NCBI RefSeq assembly: GCF_021606685.1
Contig: NZ_WKCB01000048.1
Coordinates: forward strand, 1-44,202
Reading direction: 5' to 3'
DNA length: 44,202 nucleotides
Source of the DNA: Pseudomonas syringae
GTDB lineage: Bacteria > Pseudomonadota > Gammaproteobacteria > Pseudomonadales > Pseudomonadaceae
Part shown: piece by piece, positions 16,996 through 25,348 of the stretch
Position numbering within the stretch: position 1 is the first letter of the stretch
How the letters are laid out: each line of letters begins with the position of its first letter
Program-made: the position numbers and the translations under genes
Notes under the pieces: model-generated
Seen by the model: only the letters and a program-made list of their open reading frames with translations
What the model was told of the DNA's origin: nothing
Databases searched by the model: none

Positions 16996-17083
16996 TTTGT
17001 TGCTCCCCTTGAAACCATGTGGGCCTTATCGAGGCCCTGAAGGCTTTGTTCGGCGCAGGGCTCAAGCCCTGCGCCCGATCCGA

Positions 17084-19690
17084 TTAGCTAGCGACGATAT
17101 TGACCAGTTTGCCAGGCACCACGATCACTTTGCGGATCGTCAGGCCTTCGGTAAAGCGCAGCACGTTCTCGTTGACGCGTGCGGCCGCTTCGACTTCCTC
17201 GCGGCTGGCGGTAGCCGGCATGTCGATCTGGCCACGCAGTTTACCGTTGACCTGGATCACCAGCTGCAGCGTGTCCTGGACCAGGGCGCTGTCGTCCTGC
17301 ACCGGCCAGCGCGCATCGATGACCGCGTCGCTGTGGCCCAGGCGGCTCCAGAGGTCGTGGCTGATATGCGGCGTGATCGGGGCTAGCAACAGCGTGACGG
17401 TTTCCAGACCTTCGTGAACCAGCGCGCGGTCCTGCTCAGTGGCTTGCGGCGCTTTTTCCAGCACGTTCATCAGCGTCATCACCTGGGCGATGGCGGTGTT
17501 GAATTTGTGATTCTGGCCGACGTCCTGGCTGGCTTGCTTGATGGCCAGGTGGGTGCTGCGGCGAATGACTTTTTGCTCTTCGCTCAAGGCGGCCACATTC
17601 AGCTTGGCCGGCAGGCCCTGGCTGACATGGGCGTGCGCCAGGCGCCAGACGCGCTTGAGGAAGCGGTGCGAGCCTTCGACGCCGGAGTCCGACCATTCGG
17701 CGCTCATGTCAGGCGGCGAAGCGAACATCATGAACAGGCGGCAAGTGTCTGCGCCGAACTGATCAATCATCGACTGTGGGTCGACGCCGTTGTTCTTGGA
17801 CTTGGCCATCTTCTCGGTGCCGCCGATTTCCACCGGCAGGCCGTCGGATTTCAGTTTGGCGCTGATGACCTTGGCTTTGCTGTCACGCTCAAGCTCGACG
17901 TCCGCCGGGTTGAACCAGGTGTAGGCACCATTGGCTTCGCGGCGATAGTAAGTCTCGGCGATCACCATGCCTTGGGTCAGCAGGTTCTTGAACGGCTCAT
18001 CGGAGCTGACCAGGCCTTCGTCACGCATCAGCTTGTGGAAGAAGCGCGCATACAGCAGGTGCAGGATGGCGTGTTCGATACCGCCGATGTATTGGTCCAC
18101 CGGCAGCCAGTGATCGGCTGCGTTTTTTTCCACCAGACCGCCTTCATAGTGCGGCGAGGCGTAGCGCGCGTAGTACCACGACGACTCGACGAAGGTGTCC
18201 ATGGTGTCGGTTTCACGCTTGGCAGGCTGGCCGCATTTCGGGCAACTGCATTCGTAGAACTCTGGCATGCGCGCCAGCGGCGAACCGGCGCCATCCGGCA
18301 CCACGTCTTCGGGCAGCACGACCGGCAATTGGTCTTCCGGCACCGGCACGTCACCGCAGGTTTCGCAGTGGATGATCGGGATCGGGCAGCCCCAGTAGCG
18401 CTGGCGGCTGATGCCCCAGTCACGCAGGCGGAACTGGGTGCGCGAGGCGCCGAGGTTTTTCTTGATCAGGGCGACTTCAATGGCGTCGAAGGCGCCAGCG
18501 AAGTCCAGGCCGTCGAACTCGCCGGAGTTGATCAGCTCACCGTGCTCGCCGTAGGCGTCTTGCCACGGGGCCGGGTTGGTGTCGCCCGAGCTGGTGCGCA
18601 CCACGGATTTGATCGGCAGGTTGTACTTGGTGGCGAATTCGAAATCGCGCTCGTCGTGAGCCGGCACTGCCATTACGGCGCCATCGCCGTAGTGCATCAG
18701 CACGTAGTTGGCGACCCATACCGGCAGCTTTTTACCGGTGAGTGGGTGCTCGACGAACAGGCCGGTCGGCAGGCCTTTTTTCTCCTGGGTGGCGACGTCG
18801 GCTTCAGCCACGCTGCCGCCTTTGCATTCGGCGATAAACGCCTGCAGCTCAGGATTGTTCTGTGCAGCCTGGGTAGCCAGCGGGTGTTCGGCGGCCACGG
18901 CGACGTAGGTCGCGCCCATCAGGGTATCCGGACGGGTGGTGAAGACTTTGAGTGCGCCCGCTTCGCCGATGGAGTCGACGTTGTACGGGAACTGCACTTC
19001 CATGCCCTTGGATTTGCCGATCCAGTTGCGCTGCATGGTCTTGACCTGTTCAGGCCAGCCCGGCAGGTCGTCGAGGCTCGACAAGAGCTCATCCGCATAG
19101 GCGGTGATCTTGAAGTAGTACATCGGGATTTCGCGCTTTTCGATCAGCGCGCCGGAACGCCAGCCGCGACCGTCGATCACTTGTTCGTTGGCCAAGACGG
19201 TCTGGTCGATCGGGTCCCAGTTCACGGTGCCGCTTTTCTTGTAGATCACGCCTTTTTCGAACAGGCGGGTGAACAGCCATTGTTCCCAGCGATAGTAGTC
19301 CGGCTTGCAGGTGGTCACTTCACGGGACCAGTCCACCGCCAGGCCCAGGCTGCGCAGCTGGGTCTTCATGTAGGCGATGTTTTCGTAGGTCCACTTGGCT
19401 GGGGCTACGTTGTTTTTCATCGCGGCGTTTTCCGCCGGCATGCCGAAGGCGTCCCAACCCATGGGTTGCAGGACGTTCTTGCCTTGCATGCGCTGGTAGC
19501 GGGAAATCACGTCACCGATGGTGTAGTTGCGCACGTGCCCCATGTGTAGCTTGCCGCTGGGGTAAGGGAACATCGATAGGCAATAGAAAGTCTCCTTGCC
19601 CGGCTGTTCACTGACTTCAAAGGACTTTTGCTCGTCCCAGAACGACTGGGCGGCATTTTCTATTTCACGGGGCTGATATTGTTCGTGCAT
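17084..19690 (-). CDS. leuS: Leucyl-tRNA synthetase
   Basis: Charges tRNA-Leu with leucine. The 868-residue protein, of normal length, starts MHEQYQPREIENAAQ; open frame upstream is rejected because it extends well past the family start and the region holds the promoter. Class I signatures are HMGH at residues 49-52 (in PYPSGKLHMGH) and KMAKS at 627-631, a variant of KMSKS. Between them lies the CP1 editing domain, with the TTRPDTLMGATYVAVAAEHP motif that hydrolyses mischarged tRNA. A zinc-type Cys cluster (CETCGD and CSCPKCG) is also visible. Neighbours lptE and holA follow in the same direction. Confidence 0.98.
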   Translation of the reverse strand: MHEQYQPREIENAAQSFWDEQKSFEVSEQPGKETFYCLSMFPYPSGKLHMGHVRNYTIGDVISRYQRMQGKNVLQPMGWDAFGMPAENAAMKNNVAPAKWTYENIAYMKTQLRSLGLAVDWSREVTTCKPDYYRWEQWLFTRLFEKGVIYKKSGTVNWDPIDQTVLANEQVIDGRGWRSGALIEKREIPMYYFKITAYADELLSSLDDLPGWPEQVKTMQRNWIGKSKGMEVQFPYNVDSIGEAGALKVFTTRPDTLMGATYVAVAAEHPLATQAAQNNPELQAFIAECKGGSVAEADVATQEKKGLPTGLFVEHPLTGKKLPVWVANYVLMHYGDGAVMAVPAHDERDFEFATKYNLPIKSVVRTSSGDTNPAPWQDAYGEHGELINSGEFDGLDFAGAFDAIEVALIKKNLGASRTQFRLRDWGISRQRYWGCPIPIIHCETCGDVPVPEDQLPVVLPEDVVPDGAGSPLARMPEFYECSCPKCGQPAKRETDTMDTFVESSWYYARYASPHYEGGLVEKNAADHWLPVDQYIGGIEHAILHLLYARFFHKLMRDEGLVSSDEPFKNLLTQGMVIAETYYRREANGAYTWFNPADVELERDSKAKVISAKLKSDGLPVEIGGTEKMAKSKNNGVDPQSMIDQFGADTCRLFMMFASPPDMSAEWSDSGVEGSHRFLKRVWRLAHAHVSQGLPAKLNVAALSEEQKVIRRSTHLAIKQASQDVGQNHKFNTAIAQVMTLMNVLEKAPQATEQDRALVHEGLETVTLLLAPITPHISHDLWSRLGHSDAVIDARWPVQDDSALVQDTLQLVIQVNGKLRGQIDMPATASREEVEAAARVNENVLRFTEGLTIRKVIVVPGKLVNIVAS

Positions 19691-19815
19691 GGCTACTTTT
19701 GAACTGAATAGGGGTGGCCTAATCCTCTTCGGTGCAACGTTCAGGTTGATCGACACCAAAAAGCGGCGCGTCCGTGCCCAAACCCTGCGGGAAGTGGAGT
19801 TACAGGAAGCGCCGT

Positions 19816-19821
19816 AGCATA
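19816..19821 (-). promoter_or_regulatory. Possible -10 element for leuS
   Basis: On the minus strand TATGCT lies about 125 bases before the leuS ATG in the 262-base divergent gap with the next gene. No good -35 is visible. The rest of the gap has no other convincing signal. Weak call. Confidence 0.25.
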
Positions 19822-19952
19822 CATGACCCCACTCTATCGAGGGAAACCCTGATTGCGCGGGCGAGGCCGTCTGTCGCGGCACCAGGCAGGTGCAGCCATG
19901 GGGACTACGCTGTTTATTGGGGAGTGAGTCATATCTTCAATGAGGTGAGGGG

Positions 19953-20270
19953 ATGGTTGAATCGCAGCGAATCGCAACGAAACCGGATATCTACGAGGGA
20001 CTGATCGACCGATTGGGTCGTGCATTGGATGCAGCGAGGACAGCGGGCCGATTGCGTGATGAGCGGCCTGTCGAAGTTGAGCTGCGTGGCCTGAGCCGCG
20101 CAGAGCTGGAACTGATCAAAGCGTATCTGGAACGAAATCGGCGCAGTGCGCCTCCTTGGGTGGCAACCCCGCCAGCCAAAGAACCTGCGCACTCAGCCAA
20201 GGTGGTGTGGCTCAAGGATTTGTCGGCCGGTCGTGGCCCGGAAAAGCTCCGGTCCGCCCGCTACCAGTAA
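19953..20270 (+). CDS. Conserved-looking hypothetical protein, 105 residues
   Basis: I do not recognise this family. The protein is small, charged and predicted cytoplasmic, with no signal or membrane segment. The N-terminal two thirds is helical in character (DIYEGLIDRLGRALDAARTA, then LSRAELELIKAYLERNRR); the C-terminal third is Pro/Ala-rich and ends KVVWLKDLSAGRGPEKL. The ATG at 19953 has a GAGGTGAGGGG ribosome-binding site. It is divergent from leuS and 98 bases before an ElyC/YdcF-like gene in the same direction. Codon use resembles the neighbours, so I consider it a real gene. Confidence 0.7.
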   Translation: MVESQRIATKPDIYEGLIDRLGRALDAARTAGRLRDERPVEVELRGLSRAELELIKAYLERNRRSAPPWVATPPAKEPAHSAKVVWLKDLSAGRGPEKLRSARYQ

Positions 20271-20346
20271 TTCACCGCACCAGAACGGCATCACCGCGCC
20301 ATTGCACTGTAAAGATTGTCGCTAAACCCCGTTACACCTTAGGCTT

Positions 20347-20368
20347 CGGGCATCTTTGGAGATGCCCG
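20347..20368 (+). promoter_or_regulatory. Hairpin abutting the start codon of the ElyC/YdcF gene
   Basis: CGGGCATC (20347-20354) pairs with GATGCCCG (20361-20368) around TTTGGA, and the ATG starts at the very next base. The only Shine-Dalgarno candidate, GGAG (20358-20361), lies in the loop and top of the stem. The geometry suggests translation control of the downstream gene; the effect is inferred. Confidence 0.5.
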
Positions 20369-21130
20369 ATGCCTATTCGTTACTTCATCAAACAACTGCT
20401 CTTGCCGCCCGGCATTCTTTTGCTGCTGCTGGCCTTTGCCTGGTGGTTTCGTCGCAGCCGCCCCCGCCTGGCCGGTTGCTGCTTCGTCCTTGGACTGGGC
20501 GGCATGTGGCTGATCAGCCTGCCGGTGATGGTCGAGTGGGGCGCGCGCGCCCTGGAAACAGAAGCGCCGCTGGCCCGTGCAGACTGGTCGAGCCTGGCCC
20601 AGCGCGCCGACGCAATTGTGGTGTTGGGCTCGGGCCGCGAGCGCGGTGACCCGGCGTGGGGCGCCGACCAACCGACCGGTACCGGCCTGGAGCGCCAGCG
20701 CTATGCCGCGCGGCTGGCAAAGGCGTCGGGGCTGCCGGTGTTGACCACGGGCGGTTTGCATTACGGCACGCCGCCCAGCGAGGCAGAGCTGATGGCGGTG
20801 TCGATGCAGGATGACTTTGGCGTGACCGTGCGCTGGAAGGAAGAACGCAGCCGCACGACTTGGGAAAATGCGCAGATGAGTGCCGAGATTCTGCTGCCCG
20901 AGGGCATCAAGCGTGTGGTGGTGGTGACACAGGCTTGGCATATGCCGCGTGCGGTGTGGAGCTTTGAGAAGGCCGGCTTTACCGTGGTTCCGGCGCCGGT
21001 GGGGTTTCTGGGCGTGGATAACGCCCGGCCACTGGGCGGCTGGATGCCGGAATTCAAGTCGGTATGGCAGAGCGGGCAGTTGATCAACGAGGCAGTGGGG
21101 CAGGTGGGGTATCGGGTGTTTTATAGGTAG
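20369..21130 (+). CDS. ElyC/YdcF/SanA family membrane protein (DUF218)
   Basis: A 253-residue envelope protein. Two N-terminal membrane segments (around residues 11-27 and 36-55) precede a DUF218 domain that begins RADAIVVLGSGRERG. Typical DUF218 motifs are LTTGGL, EERSRTTWENA and VTQAWHMPRAVWSF. The layout with two membrane helices before DUF218 resembles E. coli ElyC, which affects peptidoglycan assembly and undecaprenyl carrier use, more than single-domain YdcF. The start at 20369 gives a proper hydrophobic N-terminus; longer frames upstream do not. It converges with lnt across a REPIN. Confidence 0.85.
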   Translation: MPIRYFIKQLLLPPGILLLLLAFAWWFRRSRPRLAGCCFVLGLGGMWLISLPVMVEWGARALETEAPLARADWSSLAQRADAIVVLGSGRERGDPAWGADQPTGTGLERQRYAARLAKASGLPVLTTGGLHYGTPPSEAELMAVSMQDDFGVTVRWKEERSRTTWENAQMSAEILLPEGIKRVVVVTQAWHMPRAVWSFEKAGFTVVPAPVGFLGVDNARPLGGWMPEFKSVWQSGQLINEAVGQVGYRVFYR

Positions 21131-21141
21131 CGACGCAAATC

Positions 21142-21235
21142 AAATGTGGGAGCGGGCTTGCTCGCGAAAGCGGTTTATCAGCCACTGCATCTCTGACTGA
21201 TCTACCGCATTCGCGAGCAAGCCCGCTCCCACATT
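21142..21235. repeat. REPIN between the ElyC-like gene and lnt
   Basis: Arms AAATGTGGGAGCGGGCTTG and CAAGCCCGCTCCCACATT, with GCTCGCGAA next to the left arm and TTCGCGAGC next to the right. This is a different REP subtype (AGCGGGC in place of AGGGGGC) from most others in the window. It fills the gap between convergent genes and may help end both transcripts. Confidence 0.88.
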
Positions 21236-21251
21236 GTTTTGTGTTTCGCCT

Positions 21252-22775
21252 TTAGACCGTCTTGGCCATCCGGCCCGCCAGCAGCGCCCAGCCAAACAAC
21301 GCCAGGCACACAATGATCAACGGCCATGACCGCCATTGCAGATACGGCGTGAGGTTATGCATTGGCACCACTTCGCCGTACAAGATCCCGCGCTCGAATT
21401 GCGGGATCTGCACGGTGATTTGCCCAAACGGGTTGATCAGGCCGGTCACGCCATTGTTGGTGGCGCGGATCATCCAGCGGCCGGCTTCCAATGCGCGCAT
21501 CTGGGCCATTTGCAGGTGCTGCAGAGGGCCGATAGAGCGGCCGAACCAGGTGTCATTGCTGATGGTCAGCAGCAAATCGCTCTGGGCCGACAGGCCTGCG
21601 GCGAACTCCGGGTACACCACTTCATAGCAAATGAACGGCGCGATCTGGTAGCCCTTGGCCTGCAACATCGGTTGGTCGGCGGGGCCACGGGCGAAGTCCG
21701 ACATCGGCAGGTCGAAGAACGCAATCAACCCGCGCAGCATGTCTTGCAGCGGCACGTATTCGCCAAAGGGTACGAGCTTCTGTTTCAGGTACGTGCCGTC
21801 ACCTTCGCCCACCACCGTGATGCCGTTGAAATAGCGCTTCTGGTGATGCACTTCCTGGCGAATCGGTACGCCGGTGATCAGTGCGGTGTGCCGGTCGGCG
21901 GCAAACTTGCCCATCATGCCCAGGTAGCCCTCGACGGACTCCTTGAGCACCGGGACGGCGGTTTCCGGCCACACCAGCAGGTCGACCGGCTTGGAGCTGA
22001 AACTCATGTCGCGGTACAGCGCGAGCTGCGCATTGAGCTGCTCCGGGTCCCACTTCATGCTTTGTTCGACGTTGCCCTGGATCGCGGCCACGCTCAGTGG
22101 CGCGCCGGAGGGGCTGGTCCAGGCGTGATGCTTGAGCGCCAGGCCAATGGCCCAGGGCGCTACCAGCAACACCAGGCCCGCGCCGATAAAGGCGTTGCGC
22201 TTGCTCGCCAGTAAACGCGGCAGGTTGCACAGCAGCGCCGCTGTGAGCGCCAGGGCAAAGGAAATCAGCCACATGCCGCCCACTGGTGCCAGGCCAGTGA
22301 GGGGGCCGTCGAGTTGGCTGTAGCCGGAGTACAGCCACGGGAAACCGGTGAGGAACCAGCCACGAAAGGCTTCCTGGCCCACCCACAGCGCGGCAAACGT
22401 CAGGGCGTCGGCCAGCGGCGCTTCGTTGCGGCGCAGCCAGCGTGCCCACAGCCAGGCGGGCAGGGCGAAGAACCAGGCGATGGCGGCGGTGAACAGCAGC
22501 ATCAAGAACCCAGCCAGCAGCACCGAAGCGCCGCCGAAGTGGTGGATGCTGTAGTAGATCCAGCTGGTGCCGGCGCCGAACAGGCCGAAACCGAAACACC
22601 AGCCACGGCCCAGGGCCTGGCGTGGTGTCAATTCCCGCAGCCCCACGTAGAACACGCCCACCGCGACCAGCGCAAACGGCCACAGGTCAAACGGCGCCAG
22701 CGCCAGGGTGGTGATGGCGCCGGCCACCACGGCCAGCAGATTACCGGGCCAGCCGGGTGCGGTGAGACGGCGCAT
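21252..22775 (-). CDS. lnt: Apolipoprotein N-acyltransferase
   Basis: Adds the third acyl chain to the N-terminal Cys of lipoproteins in the inner membrane, a step needed for Lol export of LptE, RlpA and others. The 507-residue protein has a hydrophobic first half with about six membrane segments, then a nitrilase-type domain. The triad is visible: Glu271 (VWPETAVP), Lys333 (QKLVPFGEY) and Cys383 (FICYEVVYPE). A final membrane segment lies near the C-terminus. It is 8 bases downstream of corC, the common corC-lnt pairing. Confidence 0.97.
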   Translation of the reverse strand: MRRLTAPGWPGNLLAVVAGAITTLALAPFDLWPFALVAVGVFYVGLRELTPRQALGRGWCFGFGLFGAGTSWIYYSIHHFGGASVLLAGFLMLLFTAAIAWFFALPAWLWARWLRRNEAPLADALTFAALWVGQEAFRGWFLTGFPWLYSGYSQLDGPLTGLAPVGGMWLISFALALTAALLCNLPRLLASKRNAFIGAGLVLLVAPWAIGLALKHHAWTSPSGAPLSVAAIQGNVEQSMKWDPEQLNAQLALYRDMSFSSKPVDLLVWPETAVPVLKESVEGYLGMMGKFAADRHTALITGVPIRQEVHHQKRYFNGITVVGEGDGTYLKQKLVPFGEYVPLQDMLRGLIAFFDLPMSDFARGPADQPMLQAKGYQIAPFICYEVVYPEFAAGLSAQSDLLLTISNDTWFGRSIGPLQHLQMAQMRALEAGRWMIRATNNGVTGLINPFGQITVQIPQFERGILYGEVVPMHNLTPYLQWRSWPLIIVCLALFGWALLAGRMAKTV

Positions 22776-22783
22776 GTCAGTCC

Positions 22784-23623
22784 TTAACGGGCAATAGGGG
22801 TCAAGCGGATCAAGTGGATACGACGGCTATCGGCATTCAGGATGCGGAAGCGGTACGCGCCAATCTCAGTGGTTTCGTTACGTTTTGGCAGATGCCCGAA
22901 CGCACTCATCACCAGGCCGCCGACGGTGTCGAACTCGTCGTCGGAGAATTCGCTGTCGAAAAACTCGTTGAAGTTTTCGATCGGCGTCAGCGCCTTGACC
23001 AGGAAATCACCGCTGGGCAGCGGCTTGATGTAGCTGTCTTCCTCGACGTCGTGCTCGTCTTCGATGTCGCCGACGATCTGTTCCAGCACGTCTTCGATGG
23101 TCACCAGGCCCGCCACGCCACCGTATTCGTCGATCACAATGGCCATGTGATTGTGGTTGGCGCGGAATTCGCGCAGCAGCACATTCAGGCGCTTGGATTC
23201 AGGCACGAAGGTGGCCGGACGCAGCAGGTCCTTGATGTTGAAGCTGTCGCCGTTCTCTTTGAGGATCAGCGGCAGCAAGTCCTTGGCCAGCAGGACACCC
23301 ATGACGTCGTCATGGCTTTCACCGATCACCGGGTAGCGCGAGTGCGCCGAGTCGATCACGGCCGGGAGGAATTCCCGTGGGGTCTGGGTCGCCTTGATGC
23401 TGATCATCTGCGAGCGCGGGACCATGATGTCCCGAACCTGCAGGTCAGCCACCTGGATGGCGCCTTCGACGATGGCCAGCGCTTCGCTGTCCAGCAACTT
23501 GTTCTGATGGGCCTCGCGCAGCAGCTCCAGCAGCTCCTGGCGGTTTTTCGGCTCGTGGGCAAAAGCCTGGGTCAGTTTACCCAGCCATGACTTCTGCCCG
23601 TTGCTCGATCGGTCTTCGCTCAT
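22784..23623 (-). CDS. corC: CorC/HlyC family protein (CBS-pair, magnesium/cobalt efflux)
   Basis: A 279-residue cytoplasmic protein linked in Salmonella to Mg/Co efflux with CorA, with exact role still debated. Two CBS domains span about residues 66-190 (VRDIMVPRSQMISI and HNHMAIVIDEYGGVAGLVTIEDVLEQIVGDI), followed by a CorC_HlyC transporter-associated domain (residues 200-279, with DTVGGLVMSAFGHLPKRNE). There are no membrane segments, unlike the CNNM-type long forms. It belongs to the ybeZ-ybeY-corC-lnt series. Confidence 0.95.
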   Translation of the reverse strand: MSEDRSSNGQKSWLGKLTQAFAHEPKNRQELLELLREAHQNKLLDSEALAIVEGAIQVADLQVRDIMVPRSQMISIKATQTPREFLPAVIDSAHSRYPVIGESHDDVMGVLLAKDLLPLILKENGDSFNIKDLLRPATFVPESKRLNVLLREFRANHNHMAIVIDEYGGVAGLVTIEDVLEQIVGDIEDEHDVEEDSYIKPLPSGDFLVKALTPIENFNEFFDSEFSDDEFDTVGGLVMSAFGHLPKRNETTEIGAYRFRILNADSRRIHLIRLTPIAR

Positions 23624-23664
23624 AGCGATTACTCTGAATCCTTTGTCGTTACAGTTAAGTGTTT

Positions 23665-24123
23665 TTAAGCGTCGTCATCTGCATACGGGTCCGGATGACC
23701 CAATTCTGCAAGCAACGTTTGTTCCAGTGTTTCCATTTCCTCGGCTTCGTCATCGTCTATATGGTCGTAACCCAAGAGATGCAAGCAGCCGTGGATAACC
23801 AGATGGGCCCAGTGGGCCTCTAGTGCCTTGCCTTGTTCCTTGGCCTCGCGCTCGACCACCTCGACGCAGATCACCAGATCGCCCAACAGGGGGATATCCA
23901 GCAACTCATCGGGTACGTCAGCGGGAAACGACAGCACGTTGGTCGCGTAGTCCTTCTGGCGCCAGGTGTGGTTCAGTTCGCGGCCCTCGGGCTCGTCCAC
24001 CAGGCGAATGGTCAGCTCCGAGTCGGCGGTGCGCTGGCGCAGGGCCAGGGCGCACCATCGGCGGAACTGTTCTTCGCTGGGGGCGGGCGCTTGGGTGGCC
24101 AGCTGCAGGTCAAGCTCAAGCAT
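23665..24123 (-). CDS. ybeY: Endoribonuclease YbeY
   Basis: A zinc-dependent endoribonuclease involved in 16S rRNA 3-prime maturation and ribosome quality control. The 152-residue protein starts MLELDLQLATQ at the ATG at 24123 and holds the signature HGCLHLLGYDH with metal ligands His111, His115 and His121. Also seen are NVLSFPAD and LGDLVI. The start overlaps the end of ybeZ by 8 bases, so the two are translationally coupled. An acidic tail (GHPDPYADDDA) ends the protein. Confidence 0.97.
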   Translation of the reverse strand: MLELDLQLATQAPAPSEEQFRRWCALALRQRTADSELTIRLVDEPEGRELNHTWRQKDYATNVLSFPADVPDELLDIPLLGDLVICVEVVEREAKEQGKALEAHWAHLVIHGCLHLLGYDHIDDDEAEEMETLEQTLLAELGHPDPYADDDA

Positions 24124-25120
24124 CGCGGCGAACGTCCTTGGAGAGGCCATCGTCGCGGTGTTCGAAACGCTCGTAGGCTTCGACAATCCGCTGCACCAGC
24201 GGGTGGCGCACCACGTCCTTGGGCGAGAAGTGCGTGAAACTGATGCCCGGCACATCCTTGAGCACTTCAATCACATGGCCCAAGCCCGACTTTGTGCCCT
24301 TGGGCAGGTCAACCTGGGTAATGTCGCCGGTGATAATGGCCGTAGAGCCGAACCCGATACGGGTCAGGAACATCTTCATCTGCTCGACCGTCGTGTTCTG
24401 GCTTTCGTCGAGGATGATGAAACTGTTGCTCAAGGTGCGGCCGCGCATGTAGGCCAGCGGGGCGATCTCGATCACCTGGCGCTCGATCAGCTTGGCCACG
24501 TATTCAAAGCCAAGCATCTCGTACAGTGCGTCGTAGAGCGGGCGCAGGTACGGGTCGATCTTCTGTGCCAGGTCGCCGGGCAGGAAACCGAGCTTTTCGC
24601 CCGCTTCGACTGCCGGGCGGACCAGCAGGATGCGGCGCACTTGCTCGCGCTCAAGGGCATCCACTGCACAGGCCACGGCCAGGTAGGTCTTGCCGGTACC
24701 GGCGGGGCCGATGCCAAAATTGATATCGTTACCGAGGATTGCCTTGACGTACTTCTGCTGATTCAAGCCCTTTGGGCGAATCATGCCTTTTTTGGTGCGC
24801 AGGGCCACGCTGGCTTCGGCGACAGGGTTGTTGGCCAAGTCTTCCACAGCCGATTCCTGCAAATACAGGTGCACGGTTTCTGGCGTCAGCTCACTACCCT
24901 TGGTTTCGCGGTAGAGACGGCGCAGCAGGTTTTCTGCAGATTTAGTGTGCGGGGCTTCACCAATCAGCTCGAACTGATTGCCGCGGTTGCGGATCTCGAT
25001 GCCCAGGCGTTGTTCGATCAGGCGCAAGTGCTCGTCGAACTGTCCGCACAGATTGGCGAAACGGTGAGCCTCAAAGGGCTCGAGGAGAAAACGATGGGGT
25101 TCTGCTATGGGTGCGTTCAA
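24116..25120 (-). CDS. ybeZ: PhoH family ATPase YbeZ
   Basis: A cytoplasmic PhoH-like P-loop ATPase thought to assist YbeY in RNA handling. The 334-residue protein has an N-terminal region of about 125 residues that includes a KH-like segment (RLGIEIRNRGNQFELIG), followed by the PhoH domain. Walker A is GPAGTGKT at residues 138-145, Walker B is in FIILDESQN, and the sensor region is GFGSTAIITGDITQVDLP. It overlaps ybeY by 8 bases. A REPIN separates it from upstream miaB, the usual gene before it. Confidence 0.96.
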   Translation of the reverse strand: MNAPIAEPHRFLLEPFEAHRFANLCGQFDEHLRLIEQRLGIEIRNRGNQFELIGEAPHTKSAENLLRRLYRETKGSELTPETVHLYLQESAVEDLANNPVAEASVALRTKKGMIRPKGLNQQKYVKAILGNDINFGIGPAGTGKTYLAVACAVDALEREQVRRILLVRPAVEAGEKLGFLPGDLAQKIDPYLRPLYDALYEMLGFEYVAKLIERQVIEIAPLAYMRGRTLSNSFIILDESQNTTVEQMKMFLTRIGFGSTAIITGDITQVDLPKGTKSGLGHVIEVLKDVPGISFTHFSPKDVVRHPLVQRIVEAYERFEHRDDGLSKDVRRDA

Positions 25121-25220
25121 GGTTGCTTTTAGCCGCCCTTTGGCTGTTTAAGTGAAATAGAGGATAACGCCAGTGACCGGTGTGCGAAAGCACTTACGTC
25201 ATCGGAATGTTGCACGGTTC

Positions 25221-25328
25221 AAATGTGGGAGGGGGCTTGCTCCCGATGGCTGAGTGTCAGTCAGTACATTTGATACTGATGCACCGCCATCGGGGGCAAG
25301 TCGAATCGTCGCACCGCCCCTCCCACAT
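25221..25328. repeat. REPIN with one extended arm between miaB and ybeZ
   Basis: The left arm is standard (AAATGTGGGAGGGGGCTTG). The right arm is a longer REP variant in which the usual GC between the G-run and TTGCC is replaced by a 17-base segment, CGGTGCGACGATTCGAC read on the minus strand, a net gain of 15 bases. The same variant occurs at 37958. The rest of the 228-base gap has no other visible signal. Confidence 0.85.
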
Positions 25329-25348
25329 GTTGAGCAGCGGTGATTTGA

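Noticed and set aside
15244..17040. 598-codon plus-strand open frame spanning a REPIN, holA and lptE
   Set aside because: Begins inside a REPIN and runs antisense to two well-supported genes; composition is that of a shadow frame.
17414..19549. 711-codon plus-strand open frame across leuS
   Set aside because: Antisense shadow frame; its His/Val/Gly-rich composition follows from codon bias of leuS. No ribosome-binding site or family match.
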